Of a stretch of 64,000 bases of DNA, positions 35,441 to 46,700 are shown one piece after another. The notes under the pieces are model-generated. The model ran no database searches, had not been told where the DNA came from, and saw only the letters and a list, made by a program, of their open reading frames with translations. Numbering within the stretch: position 1 is the first letter of the stretch; each line of letters begins with the position of its first letter. Location: contig CM038912.1 of assembly GCA_021904315.1 (NCBI GenBank), forward strand, positions 15,153,061 through 15,217,060. The letters are read 5' to 3'. Source of the stretch: Sphagnum magellanicum. Lineage: Eukaryota; Streptophyta; Sphagnopsida; Sphagnales; Sphagnaceae. The translations under genes and the position numbers were made by a program.

Positions 35441-36230
35441 ATTATTTCAAAGTGACTTTGCATATGCATATTGTGTTTAGGGCTAGGTCTTCACTTAAGG
35501 GTATCCAAACCATTTAGATGGGTTTTTTTGAAACGTGGGTATTACATTTAGGTTTGTTTTTTCATTTCAACTTAAAATACCCAAACTTATACTTACCTTT
35601 ACCAACTAGAATTTTGGGGTTTCGTTGCAATACCTACATCCGTACTTACTTTTACCAACTGGAATTTTGGGGCATAATTTCAATACTTGCACTTGTACTT
35701 ACTTTTACCAAACCCTAACAAAAAAAAATCTTAGTGATATATGCCCTAAACCTAAAAAATTATACAAGCTATACAAATCATATAATGCAAAATAAACTAA
35801 TTTAAAAGAACATAGGAAAAAATTTAAAAACCAAAATTCAAAGGTTTTAAACTATAAATATTTATTAAGTGAAAGAAAATACATTAATCTTTAAAAATAA
35901 TCAAATAAATTTCATATAAAACCAAAAGAAAAGATATGTGTTTTATCTTTGTGTGATCCTTCCAACCTAATTTTTCCACTCTTTTTGAAGAAGATATAAA
36001 ATGCAATTGTATTACTTCACATATGTGTAAACCCTAAAATTTTCCCCCCAAATTTAGCCTACTCTAGATTAATTACTATACATTTGTGAAAAACTTATTA
36101 ATTAATTTGTGTCTCAACCCTAAACCTAAAAATTTCCCCCCAAATTTAGCTTACTTTAAATTAATTACTATACATTTATGAAAAACTTATCAATTAATTT
36201 ATGTGTCTCAACCCTAAACCTAATGGTTAA
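35441..36230. repeat. Diverged repeat DNA, including a tandem pair of about 100 bp
   Basis: A partial third copy of the segmental repeat start lies near 35935-36060. A tandem pair around 36042-36225 shares TTTCCCCCCAAATTTAGC and TTAATTACTATACATTT. No gene is seen. Confidence 0.7.
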
Positions 36231-36239
36231 GTTAGTAGG

Positions 36240-36670
36240 GTATGTAATTAATAGAGTAGCTAGGTTAGTAGGGTAGGTGGTTAGTACAGTAGCTTGGTTA
36301 GTAGTGTGACCCAAAATGCAAGTATTGCATTTAGGGTATGATCTTCGTATAAAGATGTTTAAACCTCACATGCGTATTTTCGAAATGGCCCAAAATGCAG
36401 GTATTGCATTTAGGGTAGGATCTTTGTATAAAGAAAGCTTGAACCCACATGCGTACTTTCGAAATGGCCCAAAATGCAGGTATTGCATTTAGGGTAAGGT
36501 TTTTAGGGTAGGGTATGTAATTAATAGGGTAGCTAGGTTAGTAGGGTAGGTGGTGAGTACAGTAGCTAGGTTAGTAGGGTAGGTGATGAGTACAGTAGCT
36601 AGGTTAATAGGGTAGGTGGTAAGTACAGTAGCTAGGTTAGTAGGGTAGGTGGTGAGTGCAGTAGCTAGGT
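36240..36670 (+). repeat. 33-bp minisatellite GTAGCTAGGTTAGTAGGG with embedded satellite units
   Basis: Four to five units of the form GTAGCTAGGTTAGTAGGG then TAGGTGGTGAGTACA occur at 36519-36670, with earlier units at 36240-36305. Between them sit three more TGCAGGTATTGCA satellite units (near 36317, 36390 and 36466). Confidence 0.88.
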
Positions 36671-36833
36671 AGAAAAGTGAACAGGGTAGCTATGTGTGAG
36701 GTCAGATCCAGGGAAAAACGAGCAGGAACCAAAAAAAAAAAGTACAATGGTCAGCAGCAAAAAGAAATGGACTGTCATGAACCCCATCCGGCGCCAAATG
36801 AAAAAACGCAACCCATCCAGTGGACAGAACGGC

Positions 36834-36862
36834 CAACTGGTGCATTGGTGGCTGTTAATTCA
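36834..36862 (-). repeat. 29-bp dispersed motif, copy 3
   Basis: Read on the minus strand: TGAATTAACAGCCACCAATG then CACCAGTTG. It is very close to copy 2 at 30086-30114. Confidence 0.8.
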
Positions 36863-37026
36863 CTCTGGCCGGAGGGTAGTATGGTCAGGGTTGAAAAAAA
36901 AAACACCCAAAAAATAAAAAGAGTCAGAGGTCAGCAGCCAAAAAAGGTTGACTGTGGTACAATGTTGGGTTAACACAGGGTCAGGAACCGCATGAGGAAG
37001 TGCAGCCCAACCTACGACAGAACAGC

Positions 37027-37055
37027 CAACTGGTGCACTGGTGGTTGCTGGTTCA
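37027..37055 (-). repeat. 29-bp dispersed motif, copy 4
   Basis: Read on the minus strand: TGAACCAGCAACCACCAGTG then CACCAGTTG. This is the most diverged of the four copies. Confidence 0.75.
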
Positions 37056-37402
37056 CTCTGGCCCCAGTGTGGGTGCTGGTTCAGCCATGGCCTCATCCAG
37101 TGACAGGTTACAGCTTTGCTTTTTCATGGAGGGGCACATTTTTCCCATTGCATTTCTTTTGACACGCATAATGTTTTTTTTATTCATTAAGCACTTGGAG
37201 AAAATTTGTAATGTATGCCGAGGAGGGCACCTTATATCCATCAATTTCCCTCCTAGAATTTGGGAGGGATATTATGCCTACTTGTAGGTGTAAGAACCCT
37301 TCCACTATTGAGGAGTAGGTATAAGAACCCTACCATTCCTATGCCTTTTCATCTACATAGGTTTGGTTCATGATAAATTTTGCCTCATGCTTTACGATGG
37401 GT

Positions 37403-37497
37403 AAAGCCCTAGGGTGAGGGACATTTATAAAATGCGGGGTTGAACATCACCTCATCCTAGGCCCCTTATTTTGAGAATGCCCTCACCCTAGGGCTTT
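37403..37497. repeat. Foldback hairpin with perfect 18-bp arms
   Basis: AAAGCCCTAGGGTGAGGG at 37403-37420 is exactly complementary to 37480-37497, with a 59-base loop. The pairing nearly continues into the loop (ACATT against GAATG). It could be a small foldback transposable element or a structured RNA. No target duplication is evident. Confidence 0.85.
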
Positions 37498-38138
37498 ATT
37501 CTAGATTATTATTTTTTCAAATTGATTGTGGTGGGTGCAAAAAGAAGCCTGTTTCTCCCCCCATGTGGACTAAGTCAGTCCGGTCAGTCCCTAATTATTG
37601 CAATCTACAAGTTGAGGCCAAATCAAGGGAGGGGTGGGCATGATTGATAGTCGGAGAAGACCAAGTTGGAACCTCGTTTCGCACGGAATCATTCACATTT
37701 ACTGTGCTCACTCTGTGTCTGCCTGGATACGGGTTTCTGTACAAAACCGCTCAACACTGAGTTTGTTTGTACGTACGCGATTTCCAAACAATAGTTAATG
37801 CAAACCTCTTAAAACAGAACAACCCGATGCACGGGCCGATGTACAGTCCCTTTGAAATCACACCCTACGTGCCGAGCTGAGCTTTTAGTTGTCAATTTGC
37901 ACATTAGTGGCTCACTGCTGTTTAAGATGTTACAATTGTTGTGTAGTCAAGTTTAGATGGATGGTGATCTTGAGCTTGCCATTATTTAACAGTATGATTG
38001 TGAACTTGTATTTTTCTCTTTTACAAAGAAACAACTGGGAGGGTGCTGGCTAAGTCCAATTGCCCGCGGGTCTGATTGTTAATTTCGAGATTTTGCTGTA
38101 GTTTACTTTTTTCTACACCCTTGAACAATCGCCAAGTT

Positions 38139-38592
38139 TTGTGTTGTTATAAGTATATGTATAGTAGATGGTCAGGGTGGGCTCGTTTTTTTCTTGCTAT
38201 CATAATTACAATAATGGAAGGTTTGAGTTTTTTTTATCTTGCTGCCATAAGTACAGTAGGTGGTGGGATTTATTTGCGTTCTAATCACATGCATTTTCAC
38301 AATAATTTTTTTTTCTTGTTGCCTTCCTTTCACAGCTTTGTGGCCACAAGCACCTTCACAATAAAAAAAAATTTCTTGATACCTTCTTTTCACAACCCTT
38401 GAATTATTGTGACAATCATTAATTACATTGACAATAAAAAGAATTCAATATTTTATTTTTTTTGTGTTGTCATAAGTAAAATAGGTGGTTGGGGTGGGCT
38501 CATTTTTTTTTGCTATTATAATTACAAATGGAAGGTTTTGGTTTTTTTTTTCTTGCTACCATAAGAATAGTAGGTGGTGGGATTTATTTGCG
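38139..38592. repeat. Direct duplication of about 140 bp (two copies)
   Basis: Copies at about 38139-38282 and 38463-38592 share TGTGTTGT-ATAAGTA, GGGTGGGCTC, ATAATTACAA-ATGGAAGG and GTAGGTGGTGGGATTTATTT. Divergence is visible by eye. Function unknown. Confidence 0.75.
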
Positions 38593-40554
38593 ATTTTTCT
38601 CATGGTGCAATGATGAAGAGGAGCAACATGTCTTTGACAAAGGATGAAATTTCAACGTTCTTGAGCTTGCTTGCTTTACAAGCAACCCATCCAAAGGCTT
38701 ACAATAGCACTATAACAAATTCATTTGAAATTGTTGTCAATCTTTCAATGTGAAAGGTAATTTGTTTTTTTAAATTTCAGAAATGAATGGCACATGGGCT
38801 ATTCATGTTTAATGCCTGCTAGGATTTAGTGCTTATTGTTTGGGATTTCCCCAATACGAAGGTGTGACATTCCTAGCCCAGTTTTTTTGGACATTGAAAA
38901 AACTGAAATCCAAAAACAAACAAGGAATTCCTCATGTCTTGGCGTGGCTCAAAGTGATAATTAAAAAAACCATCAAACACCAAAACAATCCTTATAGTGT
39001 AATACCAACCCATGACCACCAAACCCTAAATGTTTCATCCAATCTCACAAGGCTACACAGAGACAAAAACTTGGGAAATTTGTTTGTAGTGTTGTTATAG
39101 GTAGGCTACCTAAACCTACTTTCTCTTCAATGCACAAATTGGGCGTATTTTTCTAGGCTCAAATCCTAGGTTGAGTTATAATTTTTAAAAATTTAAGATG
39201 TCATTTTTTACAAAATTCTCAATTGACTAGCTAAATGGCAAATTTAATAGTTTTCTTTGTGTCATTATGACCTTGGTTTCATGAACCATTGGAACAAAAC
39301 AAACAAACAACCCTCCTTCATTTATATAAATATTTTAAAAATTCATTTGAACTTTTATTTGCTTGTGATTGTTTCAAAGAAAAATTTTTAAAGAATTAAT
39401 ATGAAATGTACCCACATCTAATTAATAAAATCAATAATAAGCAATCCAAATTTCAATGAGTGTTAATTGGATTTTGGTGTCAATTTCCAAAACCAATCAC
39501 AATATTAAAAAAAAATTACTTTTAAAATCATTACACACCTTATAGAATTTTGATTTTTTATAAAAATATGAATTGAAATGTCCTTCACTCACTTGGCATT
39601 GTTTATTATATTTATTGAACGTCAATTTTTTTTTTAATTGAAACAGAATTTTGTTTTGTTCCTTCTTGGCTATGACCATGCATTGCCCATCCAATTTACT
39701 TGGTAAATTATTTTTTTTTAATTGACCCAACAATTACAAGAGGAAAAATATGAATATCCTTCTTACAATTGGACGTTAGGCCTACCTCCACTCCAGGTCC
39801 CAGAAGGGACCAACTAGTTGTTTATCAGTTGGAGCATGTTGGTTGGTTGTTTGTTACATGGCATTTGTGGAAGCGTGTCTATCACAAGAAACTTTTAGGA
39901 TTCTCTGCGGACCATCGAGAAGAACTTGAATTTCCCCTATGCAAACAGGAAATGGTTTGTTTAACTAACTATGAGAAAATACAGTTATCCCTCTGTTTCA
40001 CAATTGGAAAATTGGAATGAAGCGTCGAAGTATTGATCGCACGATTCCCTTGGAGAGCTTTCCCTACATGTTTTGTTAATTCAACTTTCATTCGTCAGAG
40101 ATTTTCGCTGTTTTCCCTACAGGGAATGCAAAAAAACTTTCTTGTGTACCTATCGTGATCCAGATCAGAGTTTCTAATTTTGCCAGCTCGTGGATTAATT
40201 TTCTTAACTGCCAGGTACTGCAGTTAATCTCTTGCTTGTGGACATTAAAAGTTTGGTTCGTAAAAAGCATCGAATTGAAAAGCTAGTTGTTATGGCTGCA
40301 GACGTTTAATGTTATCAAATGCGCTTGTAAACGTTTTGAGCTATTTTTTCCTTTCGTATGATCATGCTCATTTTAATTATCACAAACGCTTTTCAGGAAA
40401 ACTGATCTTGAATCTGCATGAACTGAAGAACTGTGAACTGGAGATACTGCACGATCTAGTACATTAAATGAGCTTTCATTTTTTCATGCTTTCAAATTCT
40501 CTTGGATGACTGACCTCGTAACTTGAGCTTCAAGCAGTTGCCACAGTGAGCTTC

Positions 40555-40746
40555 ATGACATGCAGCTCAAGCACTAGAGCTCGGGATGTTCCACCTGACC
40601 ACTTTATGTCAAGCGATGGCACCTCAATTCTGAATCCTGTAGGAGGGACCGATGCACCTTCCTCATCTAGGCTATATTTGAAGCCTCTTGATCTTGCTGA
40701 AAGCATGCGGACTCAGGAGTCCACAGGCGTCAACGTTCGCAAATAA
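40555..40746 (+). promoter_or_regulatory. Upstream ORF (63 codons) before the ABC transporter
   Basis: An ATG-initiated frame (starts MTCSSSTRARDV) ends 49 bases before the transporter ATG, in a different frame. If the transcript starts upstream of it, it could lower translation of the main ORF. The transcription start is unknown. Confidence 0.4.
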
Positions 40747-40795
40747 AACAGAAGAGAAAATTAGGGAGCGAGCTTGAGGATCGAAGCTCGGTGAA

Positions 40796-43700
40796 ATGGC
40801 TACGGGTCCAATGGGGGGAGGATTAGAGAGGGTGGACATCACCTGTAGCTTCAGTCGCAAAAGCTCAATCAGCCAGTCAGGGAGTCAGGGAGGTAGCTTT
40901 CGCCTGATGCATGTAGACATTCCAGCTGCAGTCGAGAGCGTGTTCTCTCGGACCAATGCAACGAGAGACGACGACGAAGAAGCGCTCAGATGGGCAGCGC
41001 TGGAGAGGCTAGACACGTTCGAGAGGCTGCGAACCACAATGGCGCACAAAGTCACAGGCAGCTTGGACCACATCGATGTCAAGAAAATCAGCCCCCAGGA
41101 ACGGCAGCACCTCGTCAACAAAGTGCTCCAGCTCACTGAAGACCATCAGGAGCCTTTCTTGATGAAACTCAGAAAACGCATCGACAGGTGAGAACGCATC
41201 ACCCTCAACACTTTGCTCTGCAGAACAGAATCATGAAGGTGTGGCAGCACAGAGATTGAGGCGCACAAATCGCATGCAGGATACCATATGGATCATCTTT
41301 TCACACTCCTTGAAACTGTATAATTCAGACTTGTGTCAGCAATTCTACATACTGTACTAGATCATGCCCTGGACCCAAAGGCTGCTCTGGATTCGCAATC
41401 CTAAGTATGAAGAAGCTGTGAGATTAGTTCAAGGCCATTCCAACACACCCTCTAAGATTCATTTTCGTCAGGATCTTTAGTAATAAAATCCAATCTTACC
41501 TGTAGTATTTGGTGCAGCCCTCTATATTGTATAAGTACTGATCATTGCAATGTTTTGCAAAATTTTGTAGGCCCCATTCCTGTGATGAAGTGCAGTTTTT
41601 TGCACAGATTTACAGATTGGCAAGTTTGGTTTTTCAATATTGTGTGCTATATATGTGGTGGGTTTTCTGATGCAGAGTGGGAATAAAATTACCCACAATT
41701 GAAGTTCGCTTTGAGGATGTGCATATTGATGCAACCTGCTATGTGGGCAGCAGAGCACTCCCCACTCTTTTCAATACAGCCCAAATCTTTCTAGAGGTAC
41801 AAAATTAAGCTCTGGAATCCATCTCAGATTCTAACCTCTATAAACACACTTGCAATTCCAAGCCTCAGAAAAAGCACACTGCTCTTCTGGAACCATGAAG
41901 TTTGAATTTTGAGGCACTTGCTAATATGGCCCTCTTATGGTGTTTTGGGACTTTGAGAACAGGGGATACTGGACATGGTTTGCTTAAGACCATCAAAGAA
42001 AAAAGTGTTCAATATACTGCATAATGTCAGTGGTGTGATCAAGCCTAGCAGGTCAATTTTTTAAAACTCTTCCAATGGTAGTTCAAGATGAGTTATGAGT
42101 AATTGGTTGAAGTTGCCTTCAGCTCATCTTTCCCTGTGCTCATGTTTCAGAATGACATTACTGCTTGGACCACCAGGTTCAGGCAAGACCACCCTGCTCC
42201 TAGCCCTAGCTGGAAAGCTTGACAAAGACTTGCAAGTAAATTATCTTGAACCCTATTACTTCTTGACAATCGTCATTTTGTTAATCCCTGTGCTGCAATT
42301 TATCATGCTCTCATGCGATACTGGTGTGATGAAATATGTATTCATCATCATTTTCTCTGAGATGTGGGAATGATGTACACCTCAGTCGGAGTATTGGCTA
42401 AGGTTGTTGCAGGTCAGGGGGAAAGTGACATACAATGGGCATACCCTTGATGAGTTTGTACCACAAAAGACAGCCGCCTATATTAGCCAGAATGATTTGC
42501 ATGTTGGCCTTATGACAGTCCGAGAGACTCTTAACTTCTCAGCTCAGTGCCAAGGCATTGGCACTCGCTATGGTGATTTTCTTTGAACTTTCTCATTCTT
42601 CCCTTATTCTGCTCCACTTAGATCCATCAGGTGATACAGATACAAATATTGCATCATTTCAGCATCATAGAAAGAGAAAGGTTTTCCCCAAAGATGAGCA
42701 ACAAGGTAGGGAGATACAGATAACTCTGATATCTGCCTAGTAGATATTGGGGTCTACGTTTTCTCTTCATCATGATGCTCATGCTGATATTGCTATTGTA
42801 TTGGGCACCAGAGAACGCACACACCTTACCACTGAAAACTAAGTGCTGCAATTAATAGTGTTGTTGGCATCAGAGTCAGGGAAGCCATGTCTTATTCTCA
42901 AAACTTGACACCATGCAGCCATTGAGGACTGCTTTAATCCACTTCTGGAGAATAGGATCTAATTAATGAAACTTTAATGGAGTCCACCCTCCAACATCTC
43001 ATGCTGCTCCTGATTTTCTCAATATATGTTTGTCAGAGCTCCTTTCAGAGCTTACCAAGAGAGAGAAACAAGCTGGCATTCACCCAGAGCCAGAGGTTGA
43101 CTTCTTCATGAAAGTAAGCAATTTCTGCATTCAACCTCTAAGTCTTTGCAGGCGATTTTAACAAGTGCAGCTGAAAGAAGCTCAAAACTACTATGAGTTT
43201 TCAATGTGATCAATTGTCATGACAAGTTCTGTCACAGGCCACATCATTTCATGGAGCAAAGAGCAGCATTGCCACAGATTATACTTTAAGGGTTAGTCCC
43301 AACCCACTGATGTTTCAATTCCTCCACTGTGATCAAAAGGTTGCATTATCAAAGAAAATTTTGAACTTGTTGTGTATTGGTCCATTGATTGAGGCCTGAC
43401 TACAATTTGGTTTTTGAATTTTAAAGATTTTACAGTTGGACCATTGTGCCAACACACTGGTGGGTGATGAAATGAACAGAGGAATTTCTGGAGGGCAGAA
43501 GAAACGTGTCACAACAGGTATACTTGAAGCTTAGGAAAACATCATGTATTAAACACAATGTAACGTTTTCCATGCACCATAAGCAGCAGTATGAAAGCTC
43601 AAAGTTCATAAGATTTTTTCAGTGAAGAGAGATGAACAACAAAAATCCTCTAATGGCATGTGCTCAATTCGTTCTCAAAGAACTTCTTTTGTACATGTGT

Positions 43701-46700
43701 CACAGGGGAGATGATAGTGGGGCCAACAAGAGTGTTGTTGATGGATGAAATTTCAACTGGCCTGGACAGCTCCACTACATTTCAAATAGTGAAGAGTCTT
43801 CACCAGTTTGCACACATGATGTCAGGCACAGTCCTCATGTCACTATTGCAGCCTGCTCCTGAGACTTTTGACCTCTTTGATGACATCATACTTCTATCTG
43901 AAGGCCAGATTTTGTACCATGGTCCCTGTGAGGATGTTCTTGTATTCTTTGAGGAATGTGGGTTCAAGTGTCCAGAGCGAAAAGGAGTTGCAGATTTCCT
44001 CCAAGAGGTAAGTTTTCTCTAGAAGTTTATGTTCATGTTTACTTACAAAGCCTCAAAGAGATCTGTATTTAGATAGATCTGTCCTATAGGTAACCACACA
44101 GGTTCAGCTAGGCAACTGTAGACTGAATTATGTCCTGTTATCCATGCATAAACACAAAAAAGAAAAAACCCTGCTGGATGAATTAGCTGTACTCTCAATG
44201 TATGGTTGAGATTTTTGAATCCAGTGAACTTTTGTACAACTTGGGACCCTTTGAGCTCCGCAGTTTTCTATAACTTTTGTATCAAGAGTTCCAACTCTTT
44301 CAAAGAGTGTGAATGCTTTCAGCTCACAACCACTCCAACCTATTCTGCAAACAGGTGATTTCACAAAATGACCAGCAGCAGTACTGGGCAGACAGACATC
44401 GGCCATACAACTTCGTATCCCCTAGGAAGTTCAAGAAGTTATTCAAATCATTCCATGCAGGCCTCCAACTGAAGAAGGAGCTACAGCGACCATTTCCAAA
44501 GAAGAGGAGTCACAGGGCTGCACTGGCCCATCAATGGTATTCCATGAGCAACTGGGATATGTTTCAGGCCACTTTTGCAAAAGAATGGCTCCTCATGAAG
44601 CGCAACTCTTTCGTTCATCTCTTTATGTTTATTCAGGTTCTATTGGCTGCCCACTTCCTGATTTGTATACACACATGTGCCAAATTTGTAATCCACAGTA
44701 TAATGTTTGTCAATGGAAACTGGCCTTCTACTCTTCTTATTAGGAGGAGGCACAGGATATGCATGTATGAAACTAGAACCTCGAACCCCATGCAAGGGAA
44801 CATTGTTCTTCTTGACTGCTCATTAACTATAAGCACTCTTCTACAGCTTGCAGTTATGGCATTTGTTGCATCAACTGTCTTCTTTCGATCAAAACTGCAC
44901 CATGAGACCTGGTCTGATGGGATGCTTTACATGGGGGCACTCTTCTTCAGTTGCATTGTAATCATGTTCAATGGGTTTGGGGAGCTCGTCATGATCATTG
45001 GTCGTCTTCCAGTGTTCTATAAACAACGGGACCTTCTCTTCTTTCCTGCATGGACCTTCTCATTATCAAATTTTATTTTAGGCATTCCACTTTCAGTGGC
45101 TAATGCCACCATTTGGACTTGTGTAACCTATTATTTAACTGGTTATGCAAAAGAGCCTACCAGGTCAGGATCCCAAGTTTCACACTTCTAATTTGAAACA
45201 TCGTAAAAAGACTCAGAGTTCAAGTTCTAGACAGCAATATGATTTTTTATTTTTTGTAGCTGATTTCATCAACTGTCAAAGTGTTGGATTGATAACTTTC
45301 CTTTGGACTGAGCAGGTTTTTCAAGTACTATCTCTTGATGGTGATACTGAACATGATGGCATCAGCAATGTTCCGTTTTGTGGCAGCAGTATGCCGAACT
45401 ATGATAGTTGCCTTCACAGGTGGATCACTAGCCCTCCTCATAGTTTTCATGTTGGGAGGATTCATTATCCCAAGACCTGCAATTAAGCCTTGGTGGATAT
45501 GGGGCTACTGGATTTCACCATTGGCATATGCTGAAAATGCTATCAGCATCAATGAAATGCTTTCATCTGACTGGAGAAAGGTCTGGACCAGAAGCTCTAT
45601 GATTTGCAACCTTAACAATCCTAAAGAAGTACAATTAGGCCTGAGAATAAGGATGAACAGGAATGGAAGGGGGAATATTTGTTCGTCAATGCAGTTGTTT
45701 GTCACTGAATGATGTTAGTGGCAACCTGATCTTACTCATGATCAGACCTCATTCTCAATGTTAAATGTCTCTTGAACCATATATTCCTCAGTGATGTGAT
45801 CAAGGACACTTCGATTGGGACAACTTCTAATAAGGTTCAGATTTCCTGCAGCCCTTGCAAAACAGCAACAATACTTTGGGACAACAACTTTTGATAAGTC
45901 ATGGCATATACCCCAAAAGCTACTACTACTGGATTTGCACAGGAGCACTCGCCAGCTTTATGTTTCTCTTCAATATCTTCTATACTGTTGCCCTTGCATA
46001 TCTCAGCCGTAAGTTGCTATCCCCAAGTCAGTAAATTCTCAACTGCTTCAGCTTGTATTGTAATTTCCTACTTCACTAGGATGGGCCAGTCTTGTGTTTA
46101 ACTGCATGCATTGCTGTGTTGGAACAGCACCAGGAAAGACACGAACAGTCATGTCAGAAGAGGCCTTGGCAGAGAAGCATTTGAACCGAACAGGGGAACC
46201 TCTTGGTGCTGGATTATATCACACACCATCATGCTCATCAGGTACACTTCCAAGGTCCTTGCTATCTGAAGCCAATTGCAGCAGCCCTGTAGATGAGTTT
46301 CATTTGAGACCAATTAGTTAGTGTGATATCTTCTGGAAAAAATGCTTTATTATGGTGAATTTTTTCGCAAATTATGTTGTGCATGACTCTCATATTTGTG
46401 ATAAACAGGTGGAAGCAGTGATGTGGAGTTGCATAAATTCAGGCAGAGTCTGGGACAGTTCAGTGTCCCAGATCCTGAAGAGGAAATAGTGACAAGCTAC
46501 AAAACACAGGTGGCTATGAAAAAAGTGAACAAGAAAAGAAACAGCATGCTTCTTCCATTTCAGCCCCTTACCCTCACCTTCCTCAATGTCCAGTACTATG
46601 TCGACATGCCTGCTGTAAACACCCCTAAACCCACCTAAACCCTTGAAGGTCTCATTGTGGTTCTTGAATCCATGTGTAAAGATCAAGATTTAACCCAGAA

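Larger units (their letters stand above)
36725..37080. repeat. Diverged tandem pair of about 190 bp carrying motif copies 3 and 4
   Basis: Two units (about 36725-36895 and 36910-37080) share an A-rich start, GGTCAGCAGC, a CAACTGGTGCA stretch and TTCACTCTGGCC. Each contains one minus-strand copy of the 29-bp motif. Confidence 0.75.
37081..40554. other. Intergenic region upstream of the ABC transporter
   Basis: No coding frame is recognised. It contains the foldback at 37403-37497, a direct duplication at about 38139-38282 and 38463-38592, and AT-rich DNA. The part from about 39.8 kb onward is more GC-balanced and probably holds the transporter promoter and 5' UTR; I could not place a TATA box with confidence. 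Confidence 0.5.

Noticed and set aside
30086-37055. A simple TIR DNA transposon bounded by motif copies 2 and 3
   Set aside because: The motif is inverted at the two positions, but flanking order is not mirror-symmetric, no target duplication is visible, and further copies at 19397 and 37027 break a two-ended model.
45604-45712. Read-through coding extension of transporter exon 12
   Set aside because: Family alignment and phase require splicing at 45580 to the exon at 45852; the extension has no similarity to PDR proteins.
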